64,000 bases of DNA from Hymenopellis radicata. Its lineage: Eukaryota; Basidiomycota; Agaricomycetes; Agaricales; Physalacriaceae. Position 1 is the first letter of the stretch; every line of letters starts with the position of its first letter. The notes below the pieces were generated by a model, which saw only the letters and a program-made list of their open reading frames with translations, searched no databases and was not told the origin of the DNA. Below are positions 35,170 to 46,608 of this stretch, one piece after another. A program made the translations under genes and the position numbers. The DNA is taken from NCBI GenBank assembly GCA_015501595.1, contig JADNRX010000240.1:20816-84815 (forward strand). Reading direction: 5' to 3'.

Positions 35170-35314
35170 GAGAGAAAGATCAATAGGAGGCAAACAAGAC
35201 TACAGCAACCGTCGATCCATCTTCGAACATTGAACTCGTCAGCTTGCAAACACTAAAACGCCGGTGTTCGTTTTGAGGGACCGTGCTGAATAAACTTATT
35301 TCCTTGACACTGCC

Positions 35315-37221
35315 ATGAGCATCTTGGCCAGATGCACAGCGCGTCCATTCGTCATGCCGAAAATTATGCCAACTAGACTTGAACTCTGGGATGATTCAAC
35401 CTCCCGCTGGCTCTTCAACGACCGCGAACGTGAGCCGTCTTTCGTTTTTTGAACCCCCGCACGCTTACTGGTGCCAGAACGTGCTCTTCGTCATGTCGAC
35501 TACAACGTACAGGAACTCATATCCTCGGCCTGTGTTTCAGTTGGCGCGACAGGTTGTACAGAAATGATAAAGATTGCTGAAGGTTGAGAACTTGACTTGA
35601 ATCCAAGTTACTGATTACTACCAATTCTTTAGGCGCCTACAACAAAGTGTTTCGATTAACCTTCAATAATGAGCAGACTGCCATAGCGCGTATTCCATCT
35701 ACTCTCATGTTTGGCTCCGGGGTGTCCTGGGCTACATCGAGCGAAGTGGCAACCCTTCATTTGATGTGCAATTATGTCAAGCTTCGCGTACCCAAAGTGC
35801 TCGCTTGGGCCAAGGATGCGACGAACCCCGTCGGCTCGTCTTACATTATCCTCGAAGACATTGCCGGTGTACCGCTCCATCACGAATGGAGGCTCCCGGA
35901 TACTCGCGGAGAACCAGTCATGAAGTTGGTACTGGCCGTATGCAACAACGTGGCGAGAGCAGCCTTCCTATCGTATGCGCATCTTGGTAGCCTGTATTTC
36001 CGCGAGGACTTTCCTTCTCGGCCCCCAGCACCCTTGTTGCCGGAGCACTACGCCCGCCAATTACCCGACTTTGAGGCTTCATCAACTGTTGGTCCCATCG
36101 CCAACGTGCTGTGGTGGCGTCCTTTCCATGACAAGGCGGGGTTCAACAGGGGTCCTTGGGACAACATTGCGGAATGTATCCGTTCTGCAATTGCACTCGA
36201 ACGTCGAGCCGTCCAGCGTCATCGTGAAGACCCTTCAAGTCTTTGCTTCACGCGATCCAAAATAGAGGACCTAGATGAAGTTGAACATCTCCTCAGCAAG
36301 GTGGAGGCTATGGCACCACGTATTGACGCGGTCTTCTCAACTATGAACCATCCGGAGTGGAGTACGCATGGCATCCTCGTTCATCCAGACCTTCGAGCAA
36401 ACAACCTCATTGTTCCTCCTCGAACTGAAGATAACATCGAGTCGCGCTTGGCTGCGCCGGTCGTCATTGACTGGCAAGGCGCCTCTATTCTTCCCCTCCC
36501 CTTCCAAGCGCATATTCCACATGTTGTTGCTTTCGAACCAACAATCTTCGACTCAGATGGAAACCCTATGATCAGCATTGACGAGAACGAGGTCTCGCCG
36601 CTGCCACCAGATATCGAGCTGTCTCCTGAACAGCGAGGATTGGCTGAGGCGGAACGCAGAAGGGCGGCGCGCCAAGCAGCCTTCGTCGAGACCCTAAGTC
36701 GACTAGACCAGTGGAAGTTGTTATTGACCACTGGATTCTTTCCCGACCTTTTCCGCCCTCTCTTTCAAGGTATTCTGCGCGCGTGTGCGGACGGACCACT
36801 TGGCCTTCGTTGCTTGCTCATGGGTATCGAGCAAATTTGGGGAAATGTGCACTTGTGGGGACCTGTACCCTTTTCATTTACCGAGCAAGAACGTGAAGCA
36901 CACAAAAGGGAGATGAAGCAAAGCAGTCTCTACGAAGTCAGGCTGCAGCTGTTGATGGACCGGCTGAACTGCGCAGAGGATGGATGCGTGGATAAGGAAC
37001 AGTACGAAACGGCGATGGAAGAACTGAAAAAAGCCAAGAATGAGTGGATGAGGAAGAATGTGGCAGACCGTTTCCATTTGAGGACGGTAAATGGGGACAG
37101 TATCTACGGTAAACAAGATCACTATGTAGAGTCAGGTTGGCGATCAATCACAGCAACAATTCAGTTCGAGATGTTGACGATCCAGAGAAGGCAAGACAGT
37201 GCTGTACCTGGCGTAACGTAG
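35315..37221 (+). CDS. Aim9-like mitochondrial phosphotransferase (APH/ChoK fold)
   Basis: Exons 35315-35429, 35478-35582 and 35633-37221 give about 602 residues. The N-terminus (MSILARCTARPFVMPKIM) is basic and lacks acids, consistent with mitochondrial import. Then come RWLFNDREQ, DYNVQELISSACVSVGA, the nucleotide-loop region IAEGAYNKVFRLTF, the ATP-site block ARIPSTLMF, ILEDIAGVPL, the catalytic loop ILVHPDLRANNLIV, and VVIDWQGASILPLPFQA as the metal-binding motif. This is the order in Aim9-type (altered inheritance of mitochondria) proteins. The substrate is not known. The last 30 or so codons overlap, on the other strand, a relic of the 20.5-kb domain, so the native C-terminus may have been replaced. 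Confidence 0.85.
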
Positions 37222-37320
37222 TGTTCCTTCTCAGAGTTGTAGTTACTACTACTAGTATCCACCCCGGCTTTTGTAGAACGAGCCTTCGAGTGGTATACGT
37301 ACATGAGCTAGATGCGTAAT
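37140..37320 (-). pseudogene. Relic of the N-terminal domain of the 18.6-21.2 kb gene
   Basis: On the minus strand, LAHVRIPLEGSFYKSRGGY followed by NSEKEHYVTPG aligns with ALVPERIPLDGAIYRSRGGY and DSE...WRHYAPQG of the gene at 18603-21220. Stops directly after GGY show it is dead. It lies over the 3' end of the Aim9-like gene. Confidence 0.5.
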
Positions 37321-37321
37321 A

Positions 37322-37703
37322 TTATCCGTAGACGACACATTGAGTCATAATAGAAATGTGGCGCAATGGGTAAGCGGAGTCAATAATCATGGTGGCCGGA
37401 CAGGACCCCCCAGTCAGAAAGACGTCAGATCCTCAAAACGTACGGAACCCCTGCCCTTGGTCGCGCCGGCGCGCGTCGGTGGGTGCAAGAGCCTCAAATT
37501 CGTACCATCACCAACCCTTGTACCCGAACCTGGCTTTCCGCGTTGGCGTCTCATGACTCTCTGTGCCTGTCTCCACTACCATCAGAAGCCGAACATCATC
37601 GGTCTCGACTTGCGAACATGGCCACACAGGTGCGTGTGAGACACGCTACAATTTATCCCGTTTAAAGAAGAGTTACAGGTGCCGGTCAACCACAGATATC
37701 CCT
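37322..37703 (+). other. Intergenic, no supported gene
   Basis: A 60-codon stretch (about 37483-37665) looks weakly protein-like but has no family, start or splice support. Confidence 0.4.
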
Positions 37704-38968
37704 TTATAGGAAGCGATTTAAAGGGGGACAGATGCGCACAAGCGCGCGCGATACGATGCGAGGGTGAAAGAACTCTTCCTTATTCCAAACGAGATACTTT
37801 CGTCTGCGAGACTTCATGGCGCTGACGAAGCCTTCGAATGCCGTGAGAGCCTCCATTGCCGTGGGTCTGTCCTCGGGACGCGGCGCACACAGAGGTCTGA
37901 AAAAAAGCTTTGAACTCATCAAGCCCGCCATAATACTATAGCATTTCAGTCGATGACATGATGATGGCAAACAACGGACCATGAATAACGCAAAAATTGT
38001 GCAGCCTATCTGAAAGATGTCGACCTTGAAGGGGTTATAAGGCACAGTCAACGACAATTCAGGCATGATATTGCACTGTCCAAAGAGACCAAGCGCCCTG
38101 GAGTGTTCCGGACCTTCCGGATGAAAGCTCACAGATTCGAAGTCGATGAAGAAGTAGTTGACAGGCTGGACCCGACAACGTCTCCGTGTCTTGATCGACT
38201 TACGCTTGTTGCTTTCGAATCGTAAATAAGGTGCAGCGAAATGGAACCCACTGGGGACTACCCGGCTAGGATCCATGAGTACGTTTGATACGCAAATATC
38301 ACTGTAAGGTGTCAGACGTCGAAGAGTACTCCTCAGAAAACTTGCCGATGGGTGAAATTGTGGGCGTGCAGAAAAACAACACCCTAGGCATACAGCTTCT
38401 TAGCAAGTAATCAAACAATAAGACAGAGTACTCTACCTCAAGAAGCTGTCTCGCATATTCTATAACCTCCTCTCGGCAATGGAACGAAGGATCGTCAATA
38501 GAGAGGCCACGAAGTAAAGGCGTCACAAGAATGACTTGTTCGCCGTTTGGTAAGTCGATGGTGTCGAGCAGAGGGATCAAGTGATTGAAAGGATCCTCCT
38601 TATCTAGAGAATTGAGCCGAAGAGACATCATTTCTTCGTTTGATCCTTTGACGACGCGTTTTAAGACGACTTTGCAACCATTAGGTGCAATCGCGTCGAC
38701 GAGGTCGGCAACAGACTGAAAGCGCAGCATGAGTTATAGGAAGAGATGCGACACAGAGGCGTTCTACCAGTATAATCAACGAGTCTTCAAGTCGAAGTCG
38801 GAAGGCCTCCTGGCGAGTCAGTCCTTTTTGAAGCCAAGAAGGTTCCCAATCGGGATGAAAGCGTGGACGAAGTCGGTAGCCGCGTGATTCGAGAAAAGGT
38901 TGAATGGCTACCCAAGACATTTCGTGAGCGTATCTTCCGAAAGGATCAGCCAAGGCATTTTCTGCCAT
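37704..38968 (-). CDS. Protein kinase-like gene K2, paralogue of K1
   Basis: It starts at 38968 (MAENALADPFGRYAHEMS) and shares exon structure and most residues with K1: SVADLVDAIAPNGCKVVLK, GEQVILVTPLL, VVFLHAHNFTHRDICVSN, YFFIDFESVSFHPEGPE, VPYNPFKVDIFQ, RPEDRPTAMEAL, ending CPPLNRFL. The intron inside the HRD loop uses a GC donor (38345-38344), whereas K1 has GT there. The DFE variant is conserved in both, so it is a family trait. The 5' flank lacks the MITE found at K1. The remaining frame is intact as far as I can join it. Its role is unknown. Confidence 0.82.
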
Positions 38969-39304
38969 GAGAGCAGCGTTCACAGATTGTGGTGTGAGAA
39001 AGATCAACAAGAGCCAAACAAGACTAAGCAACCGTCGAGACTCGATCCAGCTTCGAACATGTACAACTTCGAACTCGTGAGCTTGCCCACCCTAAAGCAC
39101 CGGTGGTCGTTTTCTGCGAGTCCCGAGCTGGGTGTTTATGGGAACCATGATGTAGCTTGGGAGGACGTGAACCGGGAGAGGCGCGCGTCAATTGAAAGCG
39201 ATCCGTACAGCTAGAATGTGGTCTGGTGATTGGTGCACGAAAGGACTACGAAAGGCATTGCTCATTGACAAACTATCCAATGACATGTTATTCAATTCCT
39301 AGCC

Positions 39305-39712
39305 TTATTGCGGCTCGTAGGGGGTCGATGTAGGATGCGCCGACTTGATTATAGCAGGTAAGGTCAAGGTCAGGCTAGACAAGGCGTCGAAATCGCCAAG
39401 TATCAGAAGAACACCGTCGTTTTCATGGCCGGGTCGACGCAAGACACTGATGCTGTGATAGATGCGTACGTGACAAGTGAAATTCAGAAGGGAGCTTATC
39501 TCGACCCGTAGAACCGGATATCGAAAGATTCGAGAGACAATACTAGGGAAAGTGTTTGGTGATAAAATAATCGATCGTACTGAGGAACTGGGGGACCCGA
39601 TGAAGAGGGTGAATTGAAGGGGGTCTACCGACCGTCGGGGTGAGTTTTGTTCCTGTACTGTACGATTCAATTCAGGACGTAGTTTTGGTATGCTGGAGGC
39701 GATCTGGGCCAT
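39305..39712 (-). CDS. Small hypothetical protein
   Basis: Single open frame of 135 codons from ATG 39712 (MAQIASSIPKLRPELNRTV) to a stop at 39305, ending TSTPYEPQ. No recognised domain. It follows the F-box gene on the same strand and its Leu/Ser-rich C-terminal half resembles LRR-like tails of F-box proteins, so it may be a relic of one. Confidence 0.35.
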   Translation of the reverse strand: MAQIASSIPKLRPELNRTVQEQNSPRRSVDPLQFTLFIGSPSSSVRSIILSPNTFPSIVSRIFRYPVLRVEISSLLNFTCHVRIYHSISVLRRPGHENDGVLLILGDFDALSSLTLTLPAIIKSAHPTSTPYEPQ

Positions 39713-39952
39713 GCACGGTTCCTTTTCAAGCGGCCGGTGAGTCCATTAACGCTTCATGAAAGATCATATTGACTATCAGGCGATAGGGTTATCACGATTA
39801 CGCCACCATGCCTTGTATGCGCTGCGAACATGATTCTAGTTCTTATATAGATGTTCCGGCCCCATAATCCAGCGACGCAAAGCGCCGGGTGCACCCCACT
39901 GGAGACGCCCTATCCCTCGTGTCACGTTCAGTCAGTGTGCGTACATGCAAGG

Positions 39953-41243
39953 TCACTCACTAGTATTATGGCGGATCGAGAGGATGCTTCGTTCTTTGAG
40001 CAGAGGCATTTCTCTCCGCACCGCTGCATACACTTCTTTGTCGCTCATCACGGCGTTCTTTACCGCACACACACAATTGCACAGGGCGCAATCACTCGTT
40101 CCATAATGAAGCTCGATAGTCACCGATTTCAGCGCTACCAGATTCTGGAGTTGATCACCTAGCCAGGTATCGAGAGCAGCCCACGGTGAATCTGCAACGT
40201 TCAACGTCGGGTCAAGAATGACCAATATTCGGATAGTCTGGATCGAGGAAGGTATGCCGCCCCGTGGGATAAGGCGGGCTTCGAGTACTAGATACACTGA
40301 TTGAAGATGAGTCAGTGTGCTCATATCCAATTTGACGGATCTAGGCTGAGTAGAAGGGTTGCCCGGGTCAAGCGCTGGAAAGAGGTTGTAGTTGAGAGTT
40401 GAATGCAAGACGGAATGAGAGAGACGAACCAGTCGTTGTCACATCAAGACAGAGCTCTTCTAGCGTGTCAGATAGGGTATAGAGAAATCTGTTGAAGAGT
40501 GCGAAATCTTCATCGACATCCAAGATGGCATTGAGCTCCCGTAATTGGTGCACATCAAATGTAGCCATATTTTTCTCCAGCGCTGTCGTCAAGTGGTGGA
40601 CAACCTTTAAGCCGCCGAGTGTAAGAGATTGGAGAGGGATTACGCTTCCCTCCTCATGATTCCAGAAACAGTCTAGGTCCGTCCAAAGGAGAGCAAGATG
40701 TCGAAGAGAAGACCATGCATCGCCTCGCGGCTTCGGGGGTATGATTTCACGGTCTGCATTGATGCCATCTAGAATGAATGATTCCAACTGCCGCGCCGTC
40801 CAGAACTGAATGAGGCTGTCCTGGAACGACAGGGAGAATTCGTCCCAGTCTGTGACGACTGGGCCGCCACTGAGCAGAAACTTGCGGACATGGTGTAAAG
40901 AGGAGAGAATTGATGGCAAGTACGGATCGTACAGCTCCGTGTCCAATGGGCGGCTCGTGGATGGGAGGTAAATTTTCAAGGAGATGACCAAATGAGCGAT
41001 GTGGGGGGACATGACAAGCAACCTGTGGAAGTTTGGACAGGAATGGCCGGGGGAAAGGACGGGGACTGTATAATCGTCTATATCTTCTTCTGCCCATATC
41101 AGGAGCTGGATACATGAGAAGAGGTGGCGCCGACTCGTGTCGGAACACGCCCGGGAAACGAGAGAGCAGGCCCATAGAGCCTTGCGATCGTTGTGATTAT
41201 GGTCAATTATTTCATCGAGAATTTCCTGGGGAAGACGTGACAT
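39953..41243 (-). CDS. F-box/LRR-type protein
   Basis: Two exons (41243-40430 and 40374-39953) join in phase 1, giving about 411 residues. The start MSRLPQEILDEII leads straight into an F-box (ALWACSLVSRACSDTSRRHLF). The rest is the leucine-rich pattern typical of agaricomycete F-box proteins (SLRHLALLWTDL, LQSLTLGGLKVV, LEELCLDV). It should dock on Skp1 and choose substrates for SCF ubiquitin ligase; the substrate is unknown. The large lineage-specific family makes orthology unassignable. Confidence 0.85.
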
Positions 41244-41410
41244 TTCTACAAACTCTGATGTGAGTATTCGGAAGTGAACGTGCTTTAGACCCACGAAGTA
41301 TATGAGCGTCCAAGTCTAAAAGCGTCTGGGATCCATAAAAGGAGTATTATTCCCACGGCAGGAATGACGCGCCCAATGCGCGTCCTAACCAGGACCTCCA
41401 TCACCTCATC

Positions 41411-43648
41411 ATGGCCGACGTCGAAATGAAGCCCGCCGATACCAAAGACAAGAAGGACGAAGAGGAGACGGTCGTCGAAGAGCCCAAGAAGGAACCAGAG
41501 ACGCCCGTGTCGGAAATAAAGTCGAATATCTTGGAGGTCTACCCGAACGGTATGTCGATTGTTTTGAGGTGGCAGATTGGATTTGACACTGCCAAGGTTC
41601 ATCTGTAAAGGATGGTCTGCTTTTGTGGCTACCGACGCTCGAGGTGGCCACACAAGAGATGGATGTAGACCCAGCCGCACCACCCGCTAAACCCCCGTCC
41701 GAGCCGCTCCCAGAAGTCGAGATATATTTCCGCTTGTTGCTCATCCATCAGTTGCTCAAGTCGTCCGACAAGTATCCAAAGGCCTCCGAACTTGTACACC
41801 AGACAGTGGAAAAGATGCAGGCCTTGAACCGGAGAAGCATGGATCCTATTGCCGCCAAGATTTGGTTTGCCGTTGAACGCGCCTACGAACTGGGTGGTGC
41901 GATAGCCGATGCGCGACCGTATGTCTTTCTTTTACCCTCAGCTTCCTATCTAAATTCGGTTTTAGATTATTCTTGGCTGCTCAACGAACCACATCTCTGC
42001 GCCACGATGATGAAGCACAAGCTTCCCTCATCAACCGTCTTCTGCGCAGCTACCTCCATTACAGCTTGTACGACCAGGCCGACAAACTCGTATCCAAAAC
42101 CACCTTCCCCGAATGCGCGGCCAACCCTCAATACGCCTGCTACCACTACTTCATTGGTCGCATCAAAGCTGTCCAATTGAACTACAGCGCCGCACATAGC
42201 AACCTTCAGCAAGCTATCCGTCGGTCACCACCTGCAAAGGTCGCTCCGGGCTTCTACCAAGCCGTGCATAAGCTCTTCGTTGTTGTCGAGCTTCTCATGG
42301 GCGATATTACTGACCGGAGTCTATTCCGCCACCCGGTACTGGAGAAGGCGCTTAGCGGGTACTTTGAAATCGTCAAGGCCGTCCGCACGGGCTCCCTTTC
42401 TCAGTTCCAGACGACGCTTTCGAAACACGCTGCCCAGTTCGAATCAGACAAGACGTACACGTTAATTGTCCGGCTCAGACAGAATGTCATCAAGACGGGT
42501 TATCAGGAGGTTGTCGCTATCGTATTCACGTATTTCCTTGCGTGATGTTTGCTTAAAGCTCCATCTCGACTCGGAGGAGGACGCCGAGTACATCGTGGGC
42601 AAGGCTATCCGTGATGGCGTTATTGAGGGCAAGATAGTACACGAGAAGGGCTGGTTAGAATGTGGGACGCAGAAGAACGCGTATGGATCAGAAGTTGGCG
42701 AACTATTTCAGCGACGAATCGCGTATTGTTTGGAGCTGCACTAGTCTCATAAACCATCCGGCTGCATCCACCCTAAAAGGGAACCCGTCTGCAGCCGTCT
42801 GGGAGCCAGTGACGCAAGTAACAGGGCAGCTGTCTTCGGAAATTCCCGAAGTCACATCACCTTTCCTCGTTGCTGTGTGGCTGAATGGGCTCGAGATGGC
42901 GGTTACATATGGCACAGAGAAATGTTGACCATACCATTAACATAGTAAATTCCAACTTTTTCGAGGGATCAATGCCCAGGAAACGGTGTAGACAGCTCAA
43001 AGAATTTGGCAGAGGTCACTCACCTTCCCTTTTTGGCCTTGAGTGCGTATCATCACGTTTGAGAGTGAGAAGTCATTCACCACCAGAAATATTGTATATC
43101 GGAGCTGAAGAAGCCACAGAGGGCATTCAAACATCATTGTAATTGCATGTGAGCTACATAGAATGAGGACTATTGTGTCCTACGTGCAAAAGACACGAAG
43201 GAAAGGTGATGTGACTTCGGGAATTTCCGAAGACAGCTGCCCCGTTACTTGCGTCACTGGCTCCCAGACGGCTGCAGACGGGTTCCCTTTTAGGGTGGAT
43301 GCAGCCGGATGGTTTATGAGACTAGAGCTGCACAACCAAAGCGTCAAGGTCTGTTTTTGTCTCGTGGTGAAGAACGAGCCTGACCTATGTTTTCTCAAGG
43401 CGATGCGGTACCCGCTCAATGCCCACAGGAAAGAGCTCGCTGCTGCTGAGGGTGCGCGCGAACGTCAGAAGGAACTCGCAAAGGAAATTCAGGACGGGGA
43501 CCTGACAACATGGGTGAGGAGTTTTGAACGATGTATTATTTATCCAGAAACTCGATGGGTGATGGCTGATCCTGGACGCGAATCGAAGTCTAAAAATCTC
43601 GTGAAAACGTGTAGAAACACCCGTGGTGGAACGTTTGAATGGCGGTGA
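41411..43648 (+). pseudogene. RPN3: 26S proteasome lid subunit Rpn3 (PSMD3), interrupted by a MITE
   Basis: Exons 41411-41549, 41597-41918 and from 41966 encode an Rpn3 protein: an acidic N-terminus, WLPTLEVATQEMDVD, IYFRLLLIHQLLKSSDKYPKA, IAAKIWFAVERAYELGG, DKTYTLIVRLRQNVIKTG, and the PCI domain YSRISLRDVCLKLHLDSEED. Three lesions are visible. About 35-40 codons, usually between the SEIK block and VYPNG, are absent near 41530. One extra T near 42500 shifts frame inside the PCI domain. A 583-bp transposon enters after CLELH and supplies an immediate TAG. The displaced C-terminus (NQSVK, intron, AMRYPLNAHRKELAAAEGAR) resumes at 43325. Rpn3 is essential in yeast, so an intact copy probably exists elsewhere. 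Confidence 0.82.
42742..43324. mobile_element. Mutator-like MITE with 127-bp terminal inverted repeats, inside RPN3
   Basis: The inverted ends at 42742-42868 and 43198-43324 start TAGTCTCATAAACCATCC and differ at one base by eye. The exact 9-bp duplication GAGCTGCAC flanks it at 42733-42741 and 43325-43333, lying within a coding exon. The ~330-bp interior has no transposase. The high end identity implies a recent insertion. Its ends do not resemble those of the MITE at 34603, so it is a second family. Confidence 0.93.
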
Positions 43649-44126
43649 CATCTTTTTATCCCGACGAGCGAGATGAAAAGTTAGAGTGAAGGTCGAGATA
43701 AAAGCAATCCCAAACGACACCCCAAATTGGCTTGGCTGAGGCAACAAATAGTTGGGCAGCCGCTCCTCCAAAGTCCGCCAATGTCAAGCCTTCCTTTAGA
43801 CGGCTTGTGGTCATGAACCGTGTTTCGATGGTTGCTAGTCTCACGTTCTTTGGGGAGGCAGAGACCTCCTCGTACTAGTCACAGCTGCCTCATTCGTAGG
43901 AGTCGCGGTGGGAGTCTGTCGCCATGAGCAGCGCTAACGGAACATGAATGCAACCTGAAGGACTCGGAAAACATTGAAAAGAGTGTGGAGTAAGTACTCG
44001 AATAAATAATTCTAGGTAATCAATGAAGTATTCGGAGAATAAAGGTCCTGGAAGGAGAGAACTTTGGTTGCCAGAACCGCACCAGCGCATACACCACCAC
44101 GACCTGCTCTTCTTCAACTGACCATC
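43649..44126 (+). other. Intergenic, no supported gene
   Basis: Only short frames. The right part (from about 43990) belongs to the 7-TM segmental duplication. Confidence 0.45.
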
Positions 44127-46500
44127 TCATTGAACCTTCCCAGCAGACAGCTTGTGGCCAGACGCCAGCGCACCGGCCTCGGCGCGACCTTCATCGCCAT
44201 CCTGCTCACGTGGCTCTGCTACAATCTCTTGCGCCTGCACCTCCAGATTGATGTCCGCTGTGGCATGTCCGGTGCTCGTGGACGTTGTGTGGTTCGGCGC
44301 ACTGGCAAATTGTAGAGACTCCGTGTCTGAGAGCACGTGGCTCCGCATGTGCGGGAGAGATGGGCGCGTCCATGAGTCGTTGGGACGCGATTGACCGGCC
44401 ATGACACGGGCGATGATGAGGGTGGGCGCGATACCCTGGATGGCAAGTCAGTATGGTCATTGACTACAAGGAGAAGCACTCACTGTGATGCTGATCGATA
44501 TCGCCTGAGGGTAGGGTTCGGCAGTCGCGACTGCTGCGCCAGTGTAAAACTGGTATGCATAGGCAATAAGGAGAGCTATGTAGATGATGGCATACATAGC
44601 AGCCGATTCAACAAGAATCTCAATGATGCCGCGGTAGGTCTTAAGGCTGGCACCGAGGCCGCTAACCTGCACAATGCGAAAGAGGATGAGGACGGTGCAC
44701 AAGCTATTTGTCACCACGGTCATTGAGTAATAGACCAGTATCCAATTTATTTGACTGATACTAGCAGAGTTGAGATTGGCCACGTTCGAGGCAATAATCA
44801 TGCAGGCACTGACTAAACACAAAATATCAGAAGGACAAGTTTGCTGGGGGATAGGACTCACTTGTCTCAGTGATCACACAAAGGCCGGGTACAGCGATAA
44901 CTTTTAAATTTCCGCCATACAGCACCCAGCAGCGCCAAATCTAATTGAAGCCATCAGCGGTTCAGGATTACAAGTTGAGCACTAGCGAATGTACACACCA
45001 AGATTAGGTCTGCAATGAAGACACTAAGGCATCGAAGTACATCTGCAGCAATGAATATTGGCATGTCACCAGTAACTTGGTAAAAGTTGAACTCCGTCTC
45101 CAGCGATGTCCCGTGGGCAATGAAGAGATGGTTAACATGTTTCCACTTCAAACCCAAGATGACAGTATTGGCAAACCATAGGAAGGTTATGATGCCGGCA
45201 AGGGTAGTCCGTTTCCGAATGGGCTGTGTGCTCTCGACTAGATAAGATGTTGATCTGAGAAGAGGAAATTGTCCGAAAGGGCACCCACTTATATAATATA
45301 ATGCAACGAAGGAGATGCTGGTATGAATGCCGTGGCAGAAGGCCAAGAGAATGACAGGATGTAAGGCGGCGGACATCATAGACTGAACATCGGCTACGGT
45401 GAACCCATAGTCCTCGAAAGTTGGCGACATGATGGTTTTTGGTTTGCTGGCTGGTGCAGCCTTCTGCCTGCTGATATACACTACGACGAAGCCATGAAAA
45501 TAGACGATGATGAAAGGTTGGCTGATCCTGTGCTGAACTGAATGAAGTGATGATCAATTGCAAGTTTAATACAGTGGTAATCATCTTGCGGTGCAATCAA
45601 TCAACCAAGTGACCAAGTCTATGAACAACGAAGCTGACGCGAAAGATGGGTTGAGCGTACCTATCAATTGTTGTTGGATCTGATGTTCTCGTCCTGATAT
45701 ATGAGAACAAGAAGGACCGCGAAAAGTGGAGAGCGGCGGATGGGAAGCGTGGTCAGGTAATCGCTGAGCATCAGCGACGACCATCTGGATCTGCGGGATG
45801 TTCAATGATATGATTCGAGAAGACGATCGCGACGAGGACCTACTATCGCACTTGCATGAGAATTCTCAGTGTATACAACGGCGAAGACGGACCTATGCGA
45901 CTTGTCGCAAATGTTGTCGGGTGGTAAGACGACGCACATCGTGATCTAACGGGAGAAGAAGCGGTCAAAATAGACGAGTCCTTGGAGGGGAGGATAAGGC
46001 CGGACGAGATGACACCAGAAATGTCCCTCAAGGTACATGATCTTTCCTCGGAGAGTGGACGTCGACTATGACAGCTTGGGTCCCTGTGACTTTGCTCCGC
46101 AACGAAGACGCCTAGTCTGCGTAGGTCATTGCAAACCCGGCCCGGTCGTCGATCTTTGCTCTTACCATCCTGCTATGGGCGCTCCCCGGTCCAAGTGGCG
46201 ACTCCGAGCAGAATCGGACTTGACGACTCGACGCGCGCATGCGTCTCCGGTGTCAAGCTCTACGCTGCCGATCCAACTGGTAGCCGTGCGGAAACACGTC
46301 CACGAAGACAGCCCCACGTCAAGAGATGGGGAGTAGTGCAGAGGGGCGTATCGATTTTACTATGGCGAGGTGGTGTCGAGCGCGGTTTCAGGTTGGTGGC
46401 GTTGAGAGCCCGCAGATGATACTCGGTGATACATGCTTTTGCCTTTGGGAGGGAGGAAGACGCGAGGTGGATAAATTTCGTGAGTACGGGTTCCGACTGT
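43990..46500. repeat. Segmental duplication, left copy
   Basis: The 7-TM gene with both flanks matches about 50080-52320 in the same orientation, including the conserved blocks CTTTCCTCGGAGAGTGGACG upstream and TTTCAGGTTGGTGGCGTTGA at the far end. Left and right copies differ by several small indels. Confidence 0.8.
44127..45430 (-). CDS. Basidiomycete 7-TM-like integral membrane protein, copy 1
   Basis: It starts at 45430 (MSPTFEDYGFTVADVQSMM). Hydrophobic segments follow in order: HPVILLAFCHGIHTSISFVAL, LAGIITFLWFANTVILGL, an exon ending VFIADLILVCTFASAQ that joins IWRCWVLYGG, ACMIIASNVA, a segment around ILVYYSMTVVTNSLCTVLIL, and AAMYAIIYIALLIAYAY. A cytosolic-type tail with GIAPTLIIARVMAGQSRP and NDSWTRPSLPHMRS ends at 44127. 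The IWRCWV and GLRSYRG-like (SLKTYRGIIEILVESAA) motifs mark a common agaricomycete 7-TM family of unknown function. Intron borders were only partly resolved. The paralogue lies at 50175-51512. Confidence 0.72.
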
Positions 46501-46608
46501 GGCGGTACGCGCAGGCTAGAAAACACTCTGATTGTCTACAATACACACACGCTCAGCAATAAATATGATAAAAGCGCACTGTCATGAATCGTAGATAGCT
46601 CTCCGGTA

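Noticed and set aside
37360..37440. Possible tRNA A box (TGGCGCAATGGG)
   Set aside because: No B box, no cloverleaf-compatible arms and no acceptor stem could be found downstream.
38969..39031. Hydrophobic signal-peptide-like leader in frame upstream of K2
   Set aside because: It has no ATG (opens at TTG), and the matching K1 flank contains a stop, so it is untranslated leader.
44064..44315. Plus-strand frames over the 7-TM gene tail
   Set aside because: Shadow frames of the minus-strand gene, repeated in the second copy.
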